From positions 1-9,351 of the forward strand of contig JALZVN010000412.1 in assembly GCA_023299965.1 (NCBI GenBank): a DNA stretch of 9,351 bases, given 5' to 3'. Below are positions 6,203-9,351 of this stretch, piece after piece. A program made the translations under genes and the position numbers. The notes under the pieces were generated by a model. It did no database searches and had not been told where the DNA came from. It saw only the letters and a list, made by a program, of their open reading frames with translations. The first letter of the stretch is position 1. Every line of letters starts with the position of its first letter. Origin of the DNA: Saprospiraceae bacterium. Lineage in GTDB: Bacteria; Bacteroidota; Bacteroidia; Chitinophagales; Saprospiraceae.

Positions 6203-8130
6203 TACGCTTTATCGTCCACTTCTTCGAACTCAACATCTTGAACGTCGTCGCTTTCAGTATTTTCTTCAGCAGAAGCTTGGTCGCCTGCTCCAGCATCAGC
6301 GCCACCTTCAGCACCTGCTGCACCTTCTTGTTGTGCTGCGTAAAGATCTTGACTAGCTGCTGTCCAAGCTGCATTCAACTCTTCCATTGCTGTGTCCACT
6401 GCTGCAACGTCGTCAGACTGGTGTGCTTCTTTTAACTTAGCGACACCGTCTTCGATAGCCTTCTTTTTGTCTTCAGGAATCTTCTCGCCGAATTCTTTCA
6501 TTTGTTTTTCCGTTTGGAAAATTAGAGAATCTGCGCTGTTCATCTTGTCCACTTTTTCTCTAGCGGCTTTATCTGTATCTGCATTGGCTGCTGCCTCTGC
6601 TTTCATCTTTTCGATTTCTTCCTTAGACAAACCAGTAGACGCTTCGATACGAATATTTTGCTCCTTACCTGTTCCTTTGTCCTTAGCTGATACGTTCAAG
6701 ACACCATTGGCATCCATATCGAAAGTAACTTCTATCTGAGGCATCCCTCTAGGTGCTGGTGGAATACCATCCAAGATAAATCTACCTACTGCACGGTTGT
6801 CTTTCGCCATAGGACGTTCCCCTTGTAAGATGTGAATCTCTACTGATGGCTGGTTATCCGCTGCTGTGGAGTATACCTTAGATTTCTTAGTAGGAATCGT
6901 AGAGTTAGACTCAATAACAACATCGTAAACACCACCCATAGTCTCGATACCCATTGATAATGGAGTAACATCTAAAAGCAAGACATCCTTCACATCACCT
7001 GAAAGTACACCTCCTTGGATCGCTGCACCAATTGCAACCACCTCATCAGGATTTACCCCTTTGTTTGGCTTCTTTCCGAAGAATTTTTCTACTGCATTCT
7101 GTATAGCTGGGATTCTTGTAGATCCACCTACCAAAATGATTTCGTCTATTTCGTTCTTATCCAAACCTGCATCAGTCAATGCATCTTGGCAAGGCTTTAA
7201 AGTTCTTGTAATCAAGTCATCCGCCATCTGCTCAAACTGAGATCTAGACAACTTCACTGTCAAGTGCTTAGGCACTCCGTCTACAGCGGTGATATATGGT
7301 AAAGTGATCTCCGTCTCTGTACCTGCTGACAATTCTATCTTTGCTTTTTCTGCCGCTTCTTTAAGACGCTGCAATGCCATAGGATCCTTTGTAAGGTCAA
7401 TAGCTTCCTGCTTCTTGAAAGTCTCTGCTAAGTGATCAATGATCACCTGATCAAAATCATCACCTCCTAAGTGCGTATCTCCGTTAGTAGATTTTACTTC
7501 AAAAACACCGTCACCCAATTCTAGGATAGAAATATCAAATGTACCACCCCCTAAATCGAAAACTGCGATAGTACTATCCTGATTTTGCTTGTCTAATCCG
7601 TATGCCAATGCAGCAGCAGTTGGTTCGTTGATGATTCGCTTTACTGTTAAACCAGCGATTTCACCCGCTTCAATAGTAGACTGTCTTTGAGAATCGTTGA
7701 AGTAAGCAGGAACAGTGATGACCGCTTCTGTAACTTCTGTACCCAAAAAGTCTTCCGCTACCTTCTTCATTTTTTGAAGAATCATAGCAGATATTTCTTG
7801 TGGAGAATATTTTCTACCATCGATCTCTACTCTTGCCGTATCGTTTTCGCCTTTGACAACCTTGTATGGCATACGTCCGATCTCTTTCTTTACTTCTGAG
7901 AAACGAGAACCCATAAATCTCTTTACAGAGGCTACTGTACCAGTTGGGTTAGTTATAGCTTGACGCTTAGCAGGATCTCCTACTTTACGTTCTCCACTAT
8001 CCATGAAACCAACAATAGATGGGGTAGTTCTTTTCCCTTCATCATTTGGAATGACCACCGGCTCATTACCTTCCATCACAGAAACGCATGAGTTGGTTGT
8101 ACCTAAGTCAATACCTATAATTTTACCCAT
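6202..8130 (-). CDS. dnaK: Molecular chaperone DnaK (Hsp70)
   Basis: Complete 642-residue cytoplasmic Hsp70, the usual bacterial length. It binds exposed hydrophobic segments of unfolded proteins in an ATP cycle driven by DnaJ and GrpE. The nucleotide-binding domain (1-about 380) shows DLGTTNS (8-14), K70 in SVKRF, NEPTAAALAYG (168-178), FDLGGGTFD (191-199) and ILVGGSTRIP (332-341). The interdomain linker is VLLLDVTPLS (383-392). The substrate-binding beta domain spans about 393-505 (ETMGG at 396-400) and the helical lid about 506-605. The tail from about 604 is rich in Gly, Ala and acidic residues and ends DVQDVEFEEVDDKA, a normal disordered bacterial DnaK tail. All key residues I can check are present. 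It is monocistronic: grpE and dnaJ are not adjacent. A terminator lies downstream and a TGNCA-rich region upstream suggests stress control. No CIRCE element is present. Confidence 0.98.
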   Translation of the reverse strand: MGKIIGIDLGTTNSCVSVMEGNEPVVIPNDEGKRTTPSIVGFMDSGERKVGDPAKRQAITNPTGTVASVKRFMGSRFSEVKKEIGRMPYKVVKGENDTARVEIDGRKYSPQEISAMILQKMKKVAEDFLGTEVTEAVITVPAYFNDSQRQSTIEAGEIAGLTVKRIINEPTAAALAYGLDKQNQDSTIAVFDLGGGTFDISILELGDGVFEVKSTNGDTHLGGDDFDQVIIDHLAETFKKQEAIDLTKDPMALQRLKEAAEKAKIELSAGTETEITLPYITAVDGVPKHLTVKLSRSQFEQMADDLITRTLKPCQDALTDAGLDKNEIDEIILVGGSTRIPAIQNAVEKFFGKKPNKGVNPDEVVAIGAAIQGGVLSGDVKDVLLLDVTPLSMGIETMGGVYDVVIESNSTIPTKKSKVYSTAADNQPSVEIHILQGERPMAKDNRAVGRFILDGIPPAPRGMPQIEVTFDMDANGVLNVSAKDKGTGKEQNIRIEASTGLSKEEIEKMKAEAAANADTDKAAREKVDKMNSADSLIFQTEKQMKEFGEKIPEDKKKAIEDGVAKLKEAHQSDDVAAVDTAMEELNAAWTAASQDLYAAQQEGAAGAEGGADAGAGDQASAEENTESDDVQDVEFEEVDDKA

Positions 8131-8174
8131 TTTACTTGAAATTTTTATTTGTTTAATTTTGTTTTGCTCTTATT

Positions 8175-8203
8175 TTTAAAGCTTACATTAAGATATATGT
8201 CAA
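8175..8203 (-). promoter_or_regulatory. Possible dnaK promoter: TTGACA, 17-base spacer, TTTAAA
   Basis: On the minus strand TTGACA (8203-8198) is followed after exactly 17 bases by TTTAAA (8180-8175), about 45 bases before the dnaK ATG. No TAnnTTTG box is present on the minus strand here. The Bacteroidota primary sigma factor prefers a different consensus, so either another sigma factor is used or the TTGACA is just one of the TGNCA boxes in this region. Weak call based on spacing only. Confidence 0.25.
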
Positions 8204-8329
8204 TGTGTGTGCCAATGGGTATAAACTGACATTTATGTCAATTTTACCTTGTTTTAGGTTTTCTAGGCTGTCTTAAAGTCAAATCAAAGCTGACAATCTG
8301 TCAATACGGCATGATTGGCAATTCTGTCA
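8198..8329. promoter_or_regulatory. Cluster of eight TGNCA boxes between dnaK and the lipoprotein operon
   Basis: Within 132 bases TGNCA occurs at 8198-8202, 8210-8214, 8227-8231, 8236-8240, 8291-8295, 8299-8303, 8316-8320 and 8325-8329; a random sequence of this length and composition should hold about one or none. Several are paired: TGACA-tttA-TGTCA at 8227-8240, which is TGACAT/ATGTCA with a 2-base centre; TGACA-atc-TGTCA at 8291-8303; and TGGCA-attc-TGTCA at 8316-8329. TGNCA is itself a palindrome, so each box may be a half-site. The region sits upstream of dnaK, making a heat-shock or general stress regulator the likeliest user. Its identity cannot be read from the sequence, and the divergent lipoprotein gene could share it. 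Confidence 0.55.
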
Positions 8330-8333
8330 TAAA

Positions 8334-8362
8334 TTGTGAATGCTATTGTTTTGTTAGTTTTT
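8334..8362 (+). promoter_or_regulatory. Possible promoter of the lipocalin-like/GH13 operon
   Basis: TTG at 8334-8336 is followed after 18 bases by TAGTTTTT (8355-8362), which matches TAnnTTTG except for the last base. It would place transcription start about 50 bases before the ATG at 8418. The TGGCA/TGTCA pair at 8316-8329 would lie immediately upstream, a typical activator position. Weak consensus match in T-rich DNA. Confidence 0.25.
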
Positions 8363-8417
8363 TTAGCGAAATTGTGAAGTTTAAATCATGTTCAACTTAT
8401 TACCGAAATAACCAAGT

Positions 8418-8918
8418 ATGTGGAGAGGATTTTTTTTATTGCTTACCGTTGGCATATTACTTTCAAGCTGTGGAGGGCCAACTGCTGAAGCAAAAAAGCA
8501 AAACATTGGAGAGGAGCCAATAAGTGAAGAATTGCGAGCTAAGGCTCAAGCAGTTGGACGTATTCCAACGTCTATTGAGATAAATTTCATGAGTGGCTTT
8601 TGGCATATTGCTAGTGCATTCAATGTGGATTCTGTAGGAGACTTCAAACCATATGATGGCACTTGGTTTGACTTCAGAGAAAATAATGAATTCATCTGGG
8701 GAAGGTATGCGGATGAAGTAGGCAAAGGCGCATGGGGCTGGGATGAAGGGAAACAGTATCTCTATTTTTTTGGAGAGAAGCATACTGAATTTTTTATAGG
8801 AGAGTGGGAGGCCAAGAATAATGGAGATATTGTGGTCCTTATAGGTAGTACTCCAAACAATCCAAGATCCACACAATACAAAATTGTAAGAAGGCATCAA
8901 AAGGTAATATCAGAATGA
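8418..8918 (+). CDS. Lipocalin-like lipoprotein of unknown function
   Basis: Complete 166-residue protein. Residues 1-18 (MWRGFFLLLTVGILLSSC) are a lipoprotein signal with lipobox LSSC and Cys18, so the mature protein should be anchored in the envelope. A polar linker (about 19-50) leads to a compact beta-rich domain, about 55-160. It starts GFWHI, and has GTWFDFRENNEF (81-92), GAWGWDEGKQYLYF (104-117) and GEWEAKN (128-134). This pattern of a W-FDF strand, a G-W-D turn and a G-W strand is what I expect of a small lipocalin-like barrel, but sequence similarity in that fold is low and the ligand is unknown. The gene overlaps the next one by four bases (ATGA), so the two are probably translated together. 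The start at 8418 is set by the signal peptide. It is divergent from dnaK. Confidence 0.8.
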   Translation: MWRGFFLLLTVGILLSSCGGPTAEAKKQNIGEEPISEELRAKAQAVGRIPTSIEINFMSGFWHIASAFNVDSVGDFKPYDGTWFDFRENNEFIWGRYADEVGKGAWGWDEGKQYLYFFGEKHTEFFIGEWEAKNNGDIVVLIGSTPNNPRSTQYKIVRRHQKVISE

Positions 8919-9351
8919 GAAACTATCTAATTTATGTTGTTGTAGCAGCATCCACGTTGTTAATGCAATGCGCGGAGTCAGCACCTAAACAAACAACTTC
9001 AGAAAAAACAAAGGGTAGTGCGGTCAGTGAAAAAGCGACTAAGAGTAGAGTTAATGATTTGTTAGCACCTCCTGATTGGGCTAAAGATGCTACTATATAT
9101 GAAGTCAATTTAAGACAATATACTCATGAGGCTACCTTTAAATCTTTCTTACCGCATATTCCTAGGTTGAAAGATATGGGTATAGACGTACTTTGGTTTA
9201 TGCCTATCTATCCCATCAGTGAGGTGAAAAAAAAAGGAGATTTGGGTTCTTATTACGCCGTTCAAGACTATACCGCAGTGAATGAAGAGGAGCATGGAAG
9301 CTTAGCTGATTTTAAGGAAATGGTAAAGGACATTCATCGCGCCGATATGAA
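8915..9351 (+). CDS. GH13 alpha-amylase-family lipoprotein, N-terminal 145 residues (3' end outside window)
   Basis: The frame opens at ATG 8915, inside the previous stop codon (ATGA overlap), and stays open to the window end. Residues 1-19 are a lipoprotein-type signal with Cys19 in LMQC; Gln at -1 is unusual for a lipobox. A Ser/Thr/Lys-rich linker (about 21-45) precedes the catalytic barrel. WAKDATIYEVNLRQYT (55-70), FLPHIPRLKDMGIDVLWFMP (78-97) and GSYYAVQDYTAVN (111-123) are the early strands and helices of the GH13 TIM barrel; the last corresponds to the stretch just before conserved region I. The catalytic Asp, Glu and Asp lie beyond the window. Family members cleave or transfer alpha-glucosidic bonds in starch-like glucans. 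As a predicted surface or periplasmic lipoprotein it probably handles external malto-oligosaccharides, though some GH13 members act on other substrates. Confidence 0.9.
   Translation, partial: MRNYLIYVVVAASTLLMQCAESAPKQTTSEKTKGSAVSEKATKSRVNDLLAPPDWAKDATIYEVNLRQYTHEATFKSFLPHIPRLKDMGIDVLWFMPIYPISEVKKKGDLGSYYAVQDYTAVNEEEHGSLADFKEMVKDIHRADM

Noticed and set aside
8154..8161. TAATTTTG on the plus strand as promoter for the lipoprotein operon
   Set aside because: It lies more than 250 bases upstream of the gene, inside the likely dnaK leader, and has no suitable -33 element; chance in A+T-rich DNA is more likely.
8131..8417. CIRCE/HrcA operator upstream of dnaK
   Set aside because: I looked for TTAGCACTC and GAGTGCTAA arms and found neither; the TGNCA cluster is the only regulatory pattern visible.
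8463..8900. Minus-strand 145-codon ORF opposite the lipocalin-like gene
   Set aside because: Shadow of a well-supported lipoprotein gene; the translation is low-complexity and lacks any recognisable motif.
1..9351. tRNA, rRNA, CRISPR array, insertion sequence or phage genes
   Set aside because: No cloverleaf-like gene, regularly spaced repeat array, transposase, integrase or phage protein was found by reading both strands.

Overview
The window looks like a chromosomal segment of a Bacteroidota bacterium, most likely from a marine or soil Cytophagales-type lineage. The A+T-rich base composition, A-rich leaders instead of strong Shine-Dalgarno sites, TAnnTTTG-type -7 boxes, a T9SS C-terminal sorting domain, a DUF5916 outer-membrane protein and several lipoproteins all point that way. 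The phylum call is firm; the order is inference.

Layout from left to right. (1) Positions 1-169 hold the last 55 codons of malate dehydrogenase on the plus strand. (2) A hairpin terminator at 190-228 separates it from a convergent minus-strand gene (234-2435) for a 733-residue DUF5916 protein with a CBM9-like front half and a predicted outer-membrane beta-barrel. (3) The divergent intergenic region 2436-2923 contains a compact G+C-rich island (about 2587-2733) packed with short inverted repeats. (4) Positions 2924-5449 encode an 841-residue secreted beta-propeller protein with about ten Asp-box (BNR) repeats, a lipobox-like signal peptide and a T9SS type A sorting tail. (5) The 750-bp gap 5450-6201 holds a 58-codon ORF with a good signal peptide that may be a gene remnant, a second and different G+C-rich palindromic island (5838-5950), a perfect 16-bp palindrome, the dnaK terminator and a heptamer tandem repeat that runs into the dnaK stop codon. 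(6) dnaK (6202-8130, minus) is complete and canonical. (7) The 287-bp divergent region upstream of dnaK carries eight TGNCA boxes, several arranged as palindromes, which is the strongest regulatory signal in the window. (8) Two lipoprotein genes end the window on the plus strand: a lipocalin-like 166-residue protein, overlapped by 4 bp with a GH13 alpha-amylase-family lipoprotein that is cut off by the window end.

Functionally the window mixes housekeeping genes (Mdh, DnaK) with envelope and secreted proteins that suggest polysaccharide or polymer use (DUF5916/CBM9-like protein, Asp-box propeller, GH13 lipoprotein). Only the last two genes look like an operon. No tRNA, rRNA, CRISPR array, transposase or phage gene was seen. 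The points most worth following up are the two G+C-rich intergenic islands, the TGNCA cluster between dnaK and the amylase operon, the short signal-peptide ORF at 5591-5767, and the coexistence of a lipobox and a T9SS tail in one protein.
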